Assembly: GCA_016719015.1 (NCBI GenBank)
Contig: JADKAZ010000001.1
Span: 1,445,483 to 1,509,482, forward strand
Length of the DNA: 64,000 nt
From: Chitinophagaceae bacterium
GTDB taxonomy: Bacteria > Bacteroidota > Bacteroidia > Chitinophagales > Chitinophagaceae
Direction: 5' to 3'
A program made the translations under genes and the position numbers. The notes beneath the pieces are model-generated. The model was not told where the DNA came from and did no database searches. It saw nothing but the letters and a program-made list of their open reading frames with translations. Each line of letters opens with the position of its first letter. The first letter of the stretch is position 1. Below are positions 1 through 8,763 of this stretch, piece after piece.

Positions 1-1067
1 GACTTTACTTGGTCAAAATCTTTCTTGTCGACATCTGAAGGTTTTATTGACTGTCCCTCATCATAAAAGAATAGATTCTTTCTTCCTTGCAATAATATCC
101 AGTCTAGTTCATTTCCTTGCAATTTCGGCAAGCTAAGTTTATCATTTGCAATATCAAATGCTCCAAAATAAGCACCCAAGTTTACCCTTTTTCTTAATCT
201 ATGAGATTCGTCAACTATTAGAATGTCATATTTCTTGTTTGTGACTTCTGCAGGACCAATAACCATGTTGGCTTTTAATCCCCTTATATTTTGAAATACT
301 TTTTTGATAGTGCCACGAAATGAGGACATAGGAACTACTAATGCCATAGACGGATTGGGATATGAGTTTCTCAATTGGTCTACAATTTTCACAAATTCGT
401 CTTCATCCGAGCCAAACTCTTTAAAACTCAGCTCTTCCCTTTCAGAATTTAATAATTTGAAAAGGAATATTGCTAAAATTGTTTTCCCTGTTCCAGCGCC
501 CCCTTCAATAATTATATTTTTTGTTTGATTATTTAAAAGGCTTTTTATGATTTCAATCATGCTTGCCTTTTGCTCTATTGATAGTGATTTGTATGGAGAA
601 TATTTAAAAAGGTCTGAATTATCAATTTGCGTAAGGCTCTTACTGGTTATTCCTTCCGACTTTAATTCGCCCCATATTGTTTTGAAAATATCCCAATAAA
701 TTTCCTTTTTCTGATAATAAGTGTGATTCGCCAATCCTAAATTACCATTTAGCAATTTATATTGACCGTCTCCTGCCAAATACTTTATTAGATTAGACTC
801 AATATCTAATGTAGCGGATTTATTAAACTTGTCACTTGTTATCAGATGAACTACAGAGAGTTTATTTTTATCGTTACTCTTTAAGTGGGTAGCCATTCTG
901 GAAAAAGCATCTGTAGTCTCCCCAACATATGCCGTCTTAACCTTTCCGTCGCTTAATATGTATACTAAAGGCCATAATCCATTTACATAATGATTATCAT
1001 AAAAACTACCCAGTAATGTGTTATTAAAGTCAAATCTTTTTATTTCAAAATTGTTTATTCCACTCAT
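1..1067 (-). CDS. GIY-YIG / DUF2075 ATPase (C-terminus cut by left edge)
   Basis: The frame is open from ATG at 1067 to the window edge (about 355 residues), with no stop, so the C-terminus is missing. The N-terminal ~80 residues hold a GIY-YIG-like segment (PLVYI ... AYVGETTD ... RMATHLK). A P-loop GGAGTGKT lies at residues 189-196 and a Walker B DILIVDESHRL near residue 283, followed by FYDEGQSI. This matches the DUF2075 (Schlafen-like helicase/ATPase) fold joined to a GIY-YIG nuclease domain. The ATG overlaps the stop of the upstream MazG-like gene as ATGA, implying translational coupling. A nucleic-acid processing or defence role is inference from domains and neighbours. Confidence 0.82.
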   Translation of the reverse strand, partial: MSGINNFEIKRFDFNNTLLGSFYDNHYVNGLWPLVYILSDGKVKTAYVGETTDAFSRMATHLKSNDKNKLSVVHLITSDKFNKSATLDIESNLIKYLAGDGQYKLLNGNLGLANHTYYQKKEIYWDIFKTIWGELKSEGITSKSLTQIDNSDLFKYSPYKSLSIEQKASMIEIIKSLLNNQTKNIIIEGGAGTGKTILAIFLFKLLNSEREELSFKEFGSDEDEFVKIVDQLRNSYPNPSMALVVPMSSFRGTIKKVFQNIRGLKANMVIGPAEVTNKKYDILIVDESHRLRKRVNLGAYFGAFDIANDKLSLPKLQGNELDWILLQGRKNLFFYDEGQSIKPSDVDKKDFDQVK

Positions 1068-1393
1068 AGCTCATCATATTTCTTTGCTGTTCCTTTGGCC
1101 TTGTCTACTGGGTATTTTTCTCCATTCAGTTTTATTTTATCTAATACAATCTGCTTTACATTAAACTCATATTTTTCGGCTAATAAAAAAGTAAAAGCTA
1201 AAATATCAGCTAACTCTTCTTTTACCTTTTCTTTTTTTACTTCATCTGGAGATTTCCAAAGAAATAGCTCTAAAAGCTCTCCAGCTTCTACATTAATAGC
1301 TAAGGCAAGATCTTTTGGGTTGTGAAATTGTTCCCAATCTCGTTCGTTTCTGAATTTTATTAGTTCTTCGGTAATGTCTTTAATATCTGTCAT
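1064..1393 (-). CDS. MazG-like nucleotide pyrophosphohydrolase
   Basis: A 109-residue all-alpha NTP pyrophosphohydrolase of the MazG/dCTPase-like superfamily. The metal-binding signature is visible as EAGELLELFLW followed by EELADILAF, giving the E-x2-E ... E-x2-D arrangement. The family hydrolyses (d)NTPs to monophosphate and pyrophosphate. I chose ATG at 1393, where the family usually begins (MTDIKDI), over a TTG six codons upstream. It is the first gene of a two-gene unit whose stop overlaps the start of the GIY-YIG/DUF2075 gene by ATGA, so the two products are probably made together and may act on the same nucleotide or nucleic acid pathway. Confidence 0.85.
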   Translation of the reverse strand: MTDIKDITEELIKFRNERDWEQFHNPKDLALAINVEAGELLELFLWKSPDEVKKEKVKEELADILAFTFLLAEKYEFNVKQIVLDKIKLNGEKYPVDKAKGTAKKYDEL

Positions 1394-1499
1394 TGCTTTT
1401 ATTTTTGACAAGGAGAAGTGTGTGGAGATTAAATTTTGCCTAATACTTAAATATACGAACCTTCAAGTAGTTTTGGGAAAACCAACTTCTTAATATGTT

Positions 1500-1590
1500 C
1501 AGTAGCGAACAGAACGTACAAGGTAGCAACCGGCCTACTCATAGCTTCGGCGGGCAAGCACAGCAACTTTCACAAAGTATTCTACTGTCA
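1500..1590. repeat. Degenerate intergenic repeat, copy 1
   Basis: Intergenic stretch between the MazG-like gene and abiEii. It shares AGTAGCGAAC ... AGAACGTACAAG with a second copy near 3538, on the other side of the AbiE pair. This copy lacks the 16-base palindrome inserted in copy 2. No coding potential was seen. Confidence 0.5.
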
Positions 1591-1591
1591 T

Positions 1592-2668
1592 CTAATTATT
1601 TTCTTCAGTTAAATTTAAAAGGGTTAATGCCTGGTACCAATAGTAAAATGCTTCCGGATTGTTTTTTCTTAGTTTATTCAACTTGCTGTATTGCTGGTTA
1701 GTAATGTTCCAGTCTTTTATTTCCATTGGTTCACTAAAGCGTTGCAATCCAATCCCTCCTGTCCGGATAAGTGCTGTAATATAAGCCGCTCTTGCCGAAT
1801 GTGTAACAGCTTTTTCAATATGATAGTTCTCCGAAAAGATATATTGCTTTAATTGACCTATACCTTGCTTCAGTGCTTCGATATTTCCATTTCCCAATTG
1901 TCCTTTTGTGCTGATGGTTAATGCTGTATCAAAGATATCGTCTAACACCAGTTCGGTGTCAGCTTCAATATTCCGGTAACCCAATTCTGTATTTGCAAAA
2001 GCATGAAAGGTGGTTGTTATTGCCACGGGATTGGTAGCCTGCTCAACAAGATTGCCAATATCATAAAGCTGTTTTATTATTTCCATTGCCCTGCTGTGTC
2101 CGCCTTTTTCATAAGGAATTCCGGTAGTGTTAGGAGCAAAGGCCGTAAGCTTGTCCCCCAAAAGATCATCAAAGCCCGGCACCTGTACTTGCAATGGCTT
2201 ACCGTTTTGAAATACAAATGTTGAATCAATATTTTGCGAGGCCAATTGTTGGTATTGAGGCTTTTCATGCAAAATATCCAGCATTACATATTCTTCTCCC
2301 CTGGCTGTTCGATAGGCAGGTTCGTAGAAAAATTTATAATGCGCCTTTTCTATGTTTGAGCTGGCTTGCCTTTCCTGCAATTCAACTCTTGTAAAGCTTT
2401 TGTCTTTTACAATTTTAGCAAAAGCTTGTTCAAAATCTTCCTTTATCGGGATGATAATGTCTATGTCAATAGACAATCTTTTAGTGCTGCCCTGCATTAG
2501 CATAAGTGCCGTACCTCCCTTGAATATGAAATTTATCCCGGAGGCCGATAAGCCTTCCAGCAGCAATAAAGCTCTTATTACTTTTTCTACTAAAATTTTA
2601 TCGGCTTTATTGTTTTTAGCAGATGCTTCGTTTATCCAATCAATGTGTAACACACCTAAATCAATCAT
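1592..2668 (-). CDS. AbiEii-type nucleotidyltransferase toxin
   Basis: A 358-residue protein of the AbiEii/AbiGii nucleotidyltransferase toxin family. The DNA polymerase beta-type active site is visible near the N-terminus: KGGTALML followed by RLSIDIDI, which is the GG/S ... D-x-D pattern that binds metal and NTP. Members act as toxins of type IV-like toxin-antitoxin or abortive-infection systems, some modifying tRNA 3' ends. The partner gene ends only 3 bases upstream of this ATG, so the two form an operon. The catalytic residues appear intact. The gene stops inside the window and is not truncated. Confidence 0.88.
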   Translation of the reverse strand: MIDLGVLHIDWINEASAKNNKADKILVEKVIRALLLLEGLSASGINFIFKGGTALMLMQGSTKRLSIDIDIIIPIKEDFEQAFAKIVKDKSFTRVELQERQASSNIEKAHYKFFYEPAYRTARGEEYVMLDILHEKPQYQQLASQNIDSTFVFQNGKPLQVQVPGFDDLLGDKLTAFAPNTTGIPYEKGGHSRAMEIIKQLYDIGNLVEQATNPVAITTTFHAFANTELGYRNIEADTELVLDDIFDTALTISTKGQLGNGNIEALKQGIGQLKQYIFSENYHIEKAVTHSARAAYITALIRTGGIGLQRFSEPMEIKDWNITNQQYSKLNKLRKNNPEAFYYWYQALTLLNLTEENN

Positions 2669-2671
2669 ACC

Positions 2672-3372
2672 CTACTTTATTTCGTTTATATTATTACTAC
2701 GTAAGAACGCTAATAATTGTTTCTTTTTTCGCTTTCTGTCGGCATAGCGAATGAGTTTACTTTCGTTAATAGTGTATCTCTCAAAAGCAGATTTAAAAAT
2801 TACTACTAATTCATTGCTTTGGAGATATTGAAATTCTTCGTCTGAAAATATATCAACTAATATTTTTCCAATGTTGCTGTAGGCACATTACGTATCTCCT
2901 TACTGGGAGCTTCGGAAACAAGTGTTCTTATAATGATTGGCTTTTTGAGGTCGGTAAAATAATCTCCCAGCATTTCCTTTCCAGGGAACATAAAGACCTC
3001 TTTGAGTTGTTCCCGCAATGAGTAATAAACGGATTCTTCCGAACCTCTTTCAACGTCAACCAGCATAAAGCTATTTTTTGTAATGTGCTGGTTAAATTCT
3101 TTGATAAAGGATGAATCCCAAATGCAGTAATTAATGAAAGGAAATTGAGTTCTGATTGCCGCACGTACTTTGAAATGTTTAGGATTCAACTCAGGAATAA
3201 ATGTGTTTCCTGAACCCAGTCTGAACTTTCCTTTTCCAACTCTTTCCAATATGTTTCGGTTAACCAGTTCATACACCCGCCAGTTTACAGTAGATTTTAA
3301 AATCCCGGGTTCGAGTTTTTTATAAAATCTAACTATATCTGAAGTAGTAATTACTTCAGCGGAAGTAAACAC
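2672..3372 (-). CDS. AbiEi-like antitoxin (DUF6577-type), frameshifted here
   Basis: The first 171 residues read from a GTG at 3372 to a premature stop at 2857. Beyond it the next frame continues the protein (KILVDIFSDEEF ... NINEIK) to a TAG at 2672, three bases before abiEii. One missing A in the five-A run near 2862 explains the break. The N-terminal part looks like a winged helix (TTSDIVRFYKK ... ILERVGKGKFRLG), as in AbiEi partners, and the rest suits the DUF6577 group found next to AbiEii. The true start may be ATG at 3422, which would need another single-base correction, because residues TIARDLNIEKLIK upstream look coding. Function as antitoxin is inferred from pairing. Confidence 0.68.
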
Positions 3373-3422
3373 CTTGATTAGCTTCTCAATATTTAGGTCT
3401 CTGGCTATTGTTATTGTTTCAT

Positions 3423-3738
3423 ATTCTCAAATATAATCAAATTATTGGCAGCAAACAAGCTTTTGCTGCCAATAATTTGAAATGAAAGATTTGCATAAGT
3501 TGAGTATTTAGAGGGAAAGTGGGTCTTCGAAAATGGTGAGTAGCGAACCTGCCTACCGGCAGGCAGAACGTACAAGAGTGCACCGGATCAATTCCGGTGT
3601 AAACGCTGCAACAGACGATGATAGTAGTACTACAGACGGGTTAAATGAAATAGAAATCTGATTCCTTCCTCTTCAGCTTGACAAAACAAAGAAGGATTAC
3701 CAGTAAAAAACTAAGGGTACGGTGCTACCCGTGCATGA
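3423..3738. repeat. Intergenic region with repeat copy 2 and hairpins
   Basis: No gene is seen in these ~316 bases. Copy 2 of the intergenic repeat begins near 3538: AGTAGCGAAC, then the palindrome CTGCCTACCGGCAGGC (nearly perfect), then AGAACGTACAAG as in copy 1. It is followed by a 7-bp stem CACCGGA/TCCGGTG with a 5-base loop (about 3581-3600). The copies flank the AbiE pair in direct orientation. Confidence 0.5.
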
Positions 3739-4125
3739 TCAACCCGGCAAACATTTTTCCAGGTTTTTCTCCAGCACTTTCTTTTCATACAGCGATTCGC
3801 CGCCCAGGGTTTCGGCTACTTTTACCATTACCGTGATATACATCGTAACGGGAACAATAAAAATGTCTGCTGCGGGCAAACCTGCATCGGCATCGGGCAA
3901 TGATTCAATCCATGCTACTTTATCTGCATGGCTGAATTCTTTTACAGCAAATAACCAGGTGGCATCCATTTCTTTTTCTTTGAGGTGGTGGATAATGTTA
4001 TCAATGATAACATCGGGGTTCCGTATATCTTCCTGGAGGCGGATGCTGTTGGGGTCCATCAGCATGGCCTCCACATTATAAGGCACATCGGGAACTACGA
4101 GTGCGGGAAAAGTTGTTGCTTCCAT
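3739..4125 (-). CDS. Hypothetical protein, 128 residues
   Basis: A 128-residue soluble protein I do not recognise. It has no signal peptide or membrane helix that I can see. It starts MEATTFPALVV and contains a central segment (DVIIDNIIHHLKEKEMDATW) that looks helical and a later hydrophobic stretch (IFIVPVTMYITVMVKVAETL). It is monocistronic and divergent from the exporter operon that starts at 4298. Codon use resembles neighbouring real genes, which is the main reason to accept it. Confidence 0.55.
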   Translation of the reverse strand: MEATTFPALVVPDVPYNVEAMLMDPNSIRLQEDIRNPDVIIDNIIHHLKEKEMDATWLFAVKEFSHADKVAWIESLPDADAGLPAADIFIVPVTMYITVMVKVAETLGGESLYEKKVLEKNLEKCLPG

Positions 4126-4262
4126 AACCTAACCATTTGCCGGAAGGTAACTACCCTACCCCGCCAATACAATGACCTGTGATAAATGCCGGGCTGATGT
4201 ATATCATTCTGCCAGTTGCCGCCACCGGTGAGTATTGTCACCCTGCTTTTCCGGCTTAACTG

Positions 4263-4270
4263 TACCTTTG
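4263..4270 (+). promoter_or_regulatory. Bacteroidota-type -7 box for the exporter operon
   Basis: TACCTTTG matches the Bacteroidota -7 consensus TAnnTTTG. It lies 27 bases before the ATG at 4298 and downstream of an earlier in-frame ATG (4235), which supports the later start. No clear -33 TTTG was found at the right distance. Confidence 0.4.
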
Positions 4271-4297
4271 AACGGTAACCTTATAGTTCCTTTTACT

Positions 4298-5377
4298 ATG
4301 GTAAAATCATTTGCCCCCTTCCTCGCTGCCCTCCTTTTGTTTGCCTGTAACAAGAAGACTGAAAAAATAAACCCGACCGAAGAAAAAATAACTGAATCGG
4401 TGTACGCCTCTGGTGTTATTAAAAGTAATAACCAGTACCAGGTTTTTTCTACGGTGAATGGGTTGGTGAAGGAGGTGCTGGTAACCGAAGGTGATGTGGT
4501 GAAAAAAGGAGATGCCATCATGCGGTTATCGGATGTAACGGCCCGTCTGAATAATGAGAATGCACAGATAGCGGCTGATTATTCTTCGGTAGCTGCTAAT
4601 GCCGACCGGCTGAATGCCCTCCGCATCGATATTGATATTGCTAAAACAAAAATGGATAATGATGCTTCGCTGGTAGAACGGCAGCGCAGCCTCTGGACAC
4701 AGGGCATCGGCACCCGCAATGAACTGGACCAACGGGAACTGACGTATAAAAATTCGGTGAATGCATACAACGCTGCTAAGTCCCGCTACGCCGATCTGCA
4801 AAAGCAAATCAATTTCCAGGCAAAGCAATCACAAAAAAATTTACAGATATCTAACAGCACTACCGGCGATTATGTTATTAAAAGCGAAGCCAACGGTAAA
4901 GTGTACAGCCTGCTGAAAGAGAAAGGTGAAATGGTGACGACACAAAATCCCGTGGCACTGGTGGGTGATGCTACCGGGTTTACCATTGAACTGCAGGTGG
5001 ATGAATATGATATTACCCGGGTACTACCGGGACAAAAAATATTGCTGGGCATGGACAGCTATAAAGGACAGGTGTTTGAAGCGGAAGTAAAAAAAATAAA
5101 CCCGGTGATGAATGCGCAATCAAAATCATTTTTGGTGGAAGCTGTTTTTCTTACACCGCCACCGGCCCTGTATCCCAATCTAACTACGGAAGCGAATATC
5201 GTTATTGCAGTAAAAGATAAAGTGCTGACCATTCCCCGCAGCTACCTGATGGATGATGGTACGGTGCTGCTGGAAAATAAAGAAAAAAGAAAAGTGGTCA
5301 CCGGACTGAAAGATTACCAGAAAGTGGAAATCATCAGTGGGCTTACGAAGAACGATGTTATCCTTAAACCGGAGTAA
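4298..5377 (+). CDS. HlyD/MacA-like periplasmic adaptor lipoprotein
   Basis: A 359-residue membrane-fusion protein of a tripartite ABC exporter. From ATG 4298 it has a lipoprotein signal (MVKSFAPFLAALLLFAC), then the biotinyl-lipoyl half (NGLVKEVLVTEGDVVKKGDAI), a coiled-coil hairpin (about residues 95-175), the second lipoyl half (ANGKVYSLLKEKGEMV) and a beta-barrel. An ATG at 4235 would spoil the lipobox and precede the -7 box. The stop overlaps the start of the permease gene (TAATG). It should link the inner-membrane pump to an outer-membrane channel, but no outer-membrane factor gene is nearby. The substrate is unknown. Confidence 0.85.
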   Translation: MVKSFAPFLAALLLFACNKKTEKINPTEEKITESVYASGVIKSNNQYQVFSTVNGLVKEVLVTEGDVVKKGDAIMRLSDVTARLNNENAQIAADYSSVAANADRLNALRIDIDIAKTKMDNDASLVERQRSLWTQGIGTRNELDQRELTYKNSVNAYNAAKSRYADLQKQINFQAKQSQKNLQISNSTTGDYVIKSEANGKVYSLLKEKGEMVTTQNPVALVGDATGFTIELQVDEYDITRVLPGQKILLGMDSYKGQVFEAEVKKINPVMNAQSKSFLVEAVFLTPPPALYPNLTTEANIVIAVKDKVLTIPRSYLMDDGTVLLENKEKRKVVTGLKDYQKVEIISGLTKNDVILKPE

Positions 5378-6635
5378 TGAACAATAAACTGATTTTCAGT
5401 ATTGCCAAATCGCTGCTGGTAGCCCGGTGGAGACAAACATTGATAGCGGCTATCGGTGTTACGTTCAGCATCACCATGTTCATTACCCTGCTGAGTTTTA
5501 TGACGGGATTAAATGATCTGCTGGACGGTCTCATCCTGAACCGTACGCCGCATATCCGTTTGTACAATGAAGTAAAGCCGAATAAAAACCAACCGGTGAA
5601 CAGTGCAGTTGGATATAAAGACTCTTATAATTTTATCAGCTCCATTAAATCGGGTGGCAGCCGCCAGGAAATTTATAACAGCGGTGCCATTATGCAGGCC
5701 TTACAAAAAGACAGCCGGGTGCTGGGTTATTCTCCCAAACTGATTGCCCAGGTTTTTTATAATGAAGGCACGGTTGATATTACCGGTGTCATCAATGGTA
5801 TTGATGTGCTGGCAGAAAATAAACTGTTTCATTTTAATGATTATATCACGGCGGGTTCGGCATTGGATATAAGCCGGGTGCCCAACAGTATTGTATTGGG
5901 AAAAGGGCTGGCAGAAAAATTAATGGCCGATGTGGGTGATGTGGTACAGGTAACCACTTCAAAGGGTGAACGTTTTTCACTACGGGTGGTTGGTTATTTT
6001 CAATCGGGTATTGCAGAATTGGATAAAGTGCAGAGTTATGCATCGGTAAGTACGGTACAAAAATTATTGGGCAAGCCGGGTAATTATATTACCGATTTAC
6101 AAATTAAAATGAAAGACATTACCACCGCCCCGGCCGTGGCAGCAGAATACCGGCTCCTGTTCCGGGCTGATGCGGAAGATATACAAACAGCGAACTCGCA
6201 ATTTGAAACGGGCAGTTCTATCCGTTCCCTTATTTCTTATACCGTTGGTATTACCTTATTAATTGTTGCCGGTTTTGGTATCTATAATATCCTGAACATG
6301 ATGATCTATGAAAAAATGGATTCGATCGCTATTTTAAAAGCGACCGGCTTTTCAGGACGGGATGTGAAAAAGATCTTTCTCATCATTGCCTTAAGCATTG
6401 GTTTTTTTGTGGCCTTGTTGGTTTGATTTTAGGATTCAGTTTATCATCAGCTATTGACCAGGTGCCATTCAATACGGCTTCGTTGCCAACTATTAAAACC
6501 TACCCCATCAATTATAACCCGTTGTTTTATGTTATCGGTATTGTTTTTTCATTGGTCACTACTTACTTCGCCGGTTGGTTCCCGGCCCGCAAAGCCAGTA
6601 AGGTAGACCCTGTTGTTATTATAAGAGGTAAATAG
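5377..6635 (+). CDS. FtsX/MacB-like ABC transporter permease, frameshifted here
   Basis: An ~419-residue FtsX-family permease: one N-terminal membrane helix (~20-45), a periplasmic MacB core, then three C-terminal helices ending WFPARKASKVDPVVIIRGK. The reading breaks inside the third helix at about 6420 (FFVALL then GLILGF). Restoring one G in the TTGTTGG run joins the two frames exactly, so this is probably a sequence error. The start overlaps the adaptor stop and the stop is one base from the ATPase start, so the three genes are one operon. With the adaptor and ATPase it should form a MacAB/DevBCA-like exporter or a mechanotransmission complex. Confidence 0.82.
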
Positions 6636-6636
6636 T

Positions 6637-7317
6637 ATGAGTGAAATAATACTGGAAGCCAGACATATCAATAAAAGTTTTCACGACCCGGTTACCTTCC
6701 CGGTATTGACGGATATTACTTTTTCCATTAACAAAGGTGAGTTTGTATCGGTAACAGGAAAATCCGGTTGCGGAAAATCTACCCTGCTCTATGTTTTATC
6801 AACGATGGATACCGATTATGAAGGTGAGTTGCTGATCGATAATGAAATGATGACGGATAAAAAAGAAGCGACCCTGGCCCGGGTTCGCAATGAAAAGATT
6901 GGCTTCGTATTCCAGTTCCATTATTTATTAAATGAGTTCAACGTATTGCGAAACGTTATGCTGCCGGGATTAAAACTGAATAAATACCCGGAGAAAGAAA
7001 TAGAACACCGGGCTATGGAAAAATTGAAAATACTCGGCATTGATCATCTCGCTTTAAAAAAAGCAAACCTTGTGTCGGGTGGAGAAAAACAACGGGTGGC
7101 CATTGCCCGTGCCCTTATCAACGATCCGCATATCATCATGGGTGATGAGCCAACCGGAAACCTGGATAATAAAAACAGCGATATCGTCTTTGATATTTTC
7201 AAACAACTGGCGGCTGAATTCAACCAGACCTTGCTCATTGTAACACATGATGAAGCCTTTGCTGCCAGGACCAACCGCATCATTAAAATGGAAGACGGAA
7301 AAATTATAAGTCAGTAA
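6637..7317 (+). CDS. LolD/MacB-type ABC transporter ATPase
   Basis: A 226-residue ATP-binding subunit. Walker A GKSGCGKST is at residues 41-49, the signature LVSGGEKQR near 146, Walker B IIMGDEPTGNLD near 166 and the H-loop IVTHDE near 200. These match the LolD/MacB/FtsE subgroup that energises FtsX-type permeases. It is the last gene of the adaptor-permease-ATPase operon and ends 27 bases from the convergent DUF418 gene. All catalytic motifs are intact. Confidence 0.92.
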   Translation: MSEIILEARHINKSFHDPVTFPVLTDITFSINKGEFVSVTGKSGCGKSTLLYVLSTMDTDYEGELLIDNEMMTDKKEATLARVRNEKIGFVFQFHYLLNEFNVLRNVMLPGLKLNKYPEKEIEHRAMEKLKILGIDHLALKKANLVSGGEKQRVAIARALINDPHIIMGDEPTGNLDNKNSDIVFDIFKQLAAEFNQTLLIVTHDEAFAARTNRIIKMEDGKIISQ

Positions 7318-7343
7318 TTACCTGTTCCATTAATTATGCCGTT

Positions 7344-8660
7344 CTATTTCTTCATTGGCTGCCGTTTCCAGTACGTCAGCGAACGCCACACCCATTCAAA
7401 AGGACCGAAACGGAAATACTTCATCCAGATAGAAGAGAAAATGAGCTGGAACAACCAGACTGCACCCACCACATAATACAGCTGATGAAACCGCAGCTTA
7501 TTATAATATCCAAGTCCGTACCCGTAAAAGAACAGTGTACAGATAATGCTTTGCATTAAATAATTGGTGAAGGCCATCTGTCCCACATTTGCCAATGCCT
7601 TCATGAGCCAGGGCACCAGCTTGCTGCGGAAGATAAGCATGACCAAGCTGGCATGCCCGATCGCTAAGGGTATGCGCCGGAATTCTGCAAACACATCATG
7701 CGATGAACGCCACCGGTCTGTATAAAGGCCGGTGTTTCCAAAGCCCATCCAGTATTTGTCAAATATGAGCCAGGCCACGGGGATGCCGATGCCATAACCT
7801 ATGAACATCCACATAGCATAAGTAGAGGTCTTTAATTTATTGCTGAAGAAACCCCAGCCAAACATGGCCATGCCCAGAAACATCATACAAAACAAATCCC
7901 AGGGGTAATGATACATATACATTACTTCCACCCCCGCATTCTGTGGAATGAAATAGGTAAAGATGGTGGCATAGTCCGACTGCATCTTGCGGATATTCTC
8001 ATTCGTTTTCGCTGTATCCGGCTTTTGGTTCTTTTCTATGTCCGTCCAGAATGCAATGGCACCCTGCTGTTCGGCCGTCAGTTCTTTCTTTTCCTTCTTC
8101 GCCTGCACCGCTTCCACATAGTCTTTGCGTTTTTCCCGGAATTCATTCCAGCCCCATTGTCTTTTTACCATAGCAGCCGCTACACAAAACAATGCTATCA
8201 TCAGCAGGTGTTTGGGTTTTAGTTTGCGGAAAGCAAACAAGACCATACCGGCAAGACCATAGAAAAAAAGTATATCACCACCCCATAGCAACACAAAACA
8301 ATTGAACAGGCCAAACAGTACCAGCCATAATAACCGGCGGTAATAATATTCCGCTACGGTGGGCATGCCCGGTATTTCTTTTTTATTCAGCATGAACAAA
8401 ACCATACCGGCACCAAAGAGCATGGAGAATAAACCCCGCATCGTTCCCTCAAATAAAACAAACACCGTGGCAAACGTATAATAATCGCTGCCATGCCGTG
8501 GACCATTCACCAGCGGATACCAGAAATTCGGGTTGATACCAAAGCCGGGTATGTTCATCATCAGTATGCCCAGCAGGGCCACCCCGCGGATGGTATCAAT
8601 ACTTTTGATACGATCTGCGGAAGCTACCGGTGCTGTACCTGCTGTCAGTTGTTGGTCCAT
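7344..8660 (-). CDS. DUF418 (YeiB-like) membrane protein
   Basis: A 438-residue polytopic membrane protein. The N-terminal signature SIDTIRGVALLGILMMNIP and the C-terminal GPFEWVWRSLTYWKRQP are typical of YeiB/DUF418 proteins, which belong to the acyltransferase-like/HGSNAT superfamily. About ten hydrophobic segments are visible, with a hydrophilic charged loop near residues 165-225. The substrate is unknown for the family. It lies downstream of a second DUF418 gene on the same strand (103-base gap) and may be co-transcribed with it. Confidence 0.85.
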   Translation of the reverse strand: MDQQLTAGTAPVASADRIKSIDTIRGVALLGILMMNIPGFGINPNFWYPLVNGPRHGSDYYTFATVFVLFEGTMRGLFSMLFGAGMVLFMLNKKEIPGMPTVAEYYYRRLLWLVLFGLFNCFVLLWGGDILFFYGLAGMVLFAFRKLKPKHLLMIALFCVAAAMVKRQWGWNEFREKRKDYVEAVQAKKEKKELTAEQQGAIAFWTDIEKNQKPDTAKTNENIRKMQSDYATIFTYFIPQNAGVEVMYMYHYPWDLFCMMFLGMAMFGWGFFSNKLKTSTYAMWMFIGYGIGIPVAWLIFDKYWMGFGNTGLYTDRWRSSHDVFAEFRRIPLAIGHASLVMLIFRSKLVPWLMKALANVGQMAFTNYLMQSIICTLFFYGYGLGYYNKLRFHQLYYVVGAVWLFQLIFSSIWMKYFRFGPFEWVWRSLTYWKRQPMKK

Positions 8661-8763
8661 GATGGTCGTTTAATATTTTTTATATCGGAACGCTGATTGT
8701 TATGATTAGCAAGATTTACACAGCTATTATCATATACATCATCATAATCTGCGTTCCCTCTTT

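Noticed and set aside
4204..4521. Minus-strand frame of 105 residues over the adaptor gene start
   Set aside because: It overlaps the adaptor coding region and promoter, with low-complexity Ser/Thr/Phe composition and no recognisable domain.
5377..6635. Possible programmed frameshift in the permease gene
   Set aside because: No slippery heptamer or stimulatory structure was seen, and the same kind of single-base loss occurs in many unrelated genes of this window.
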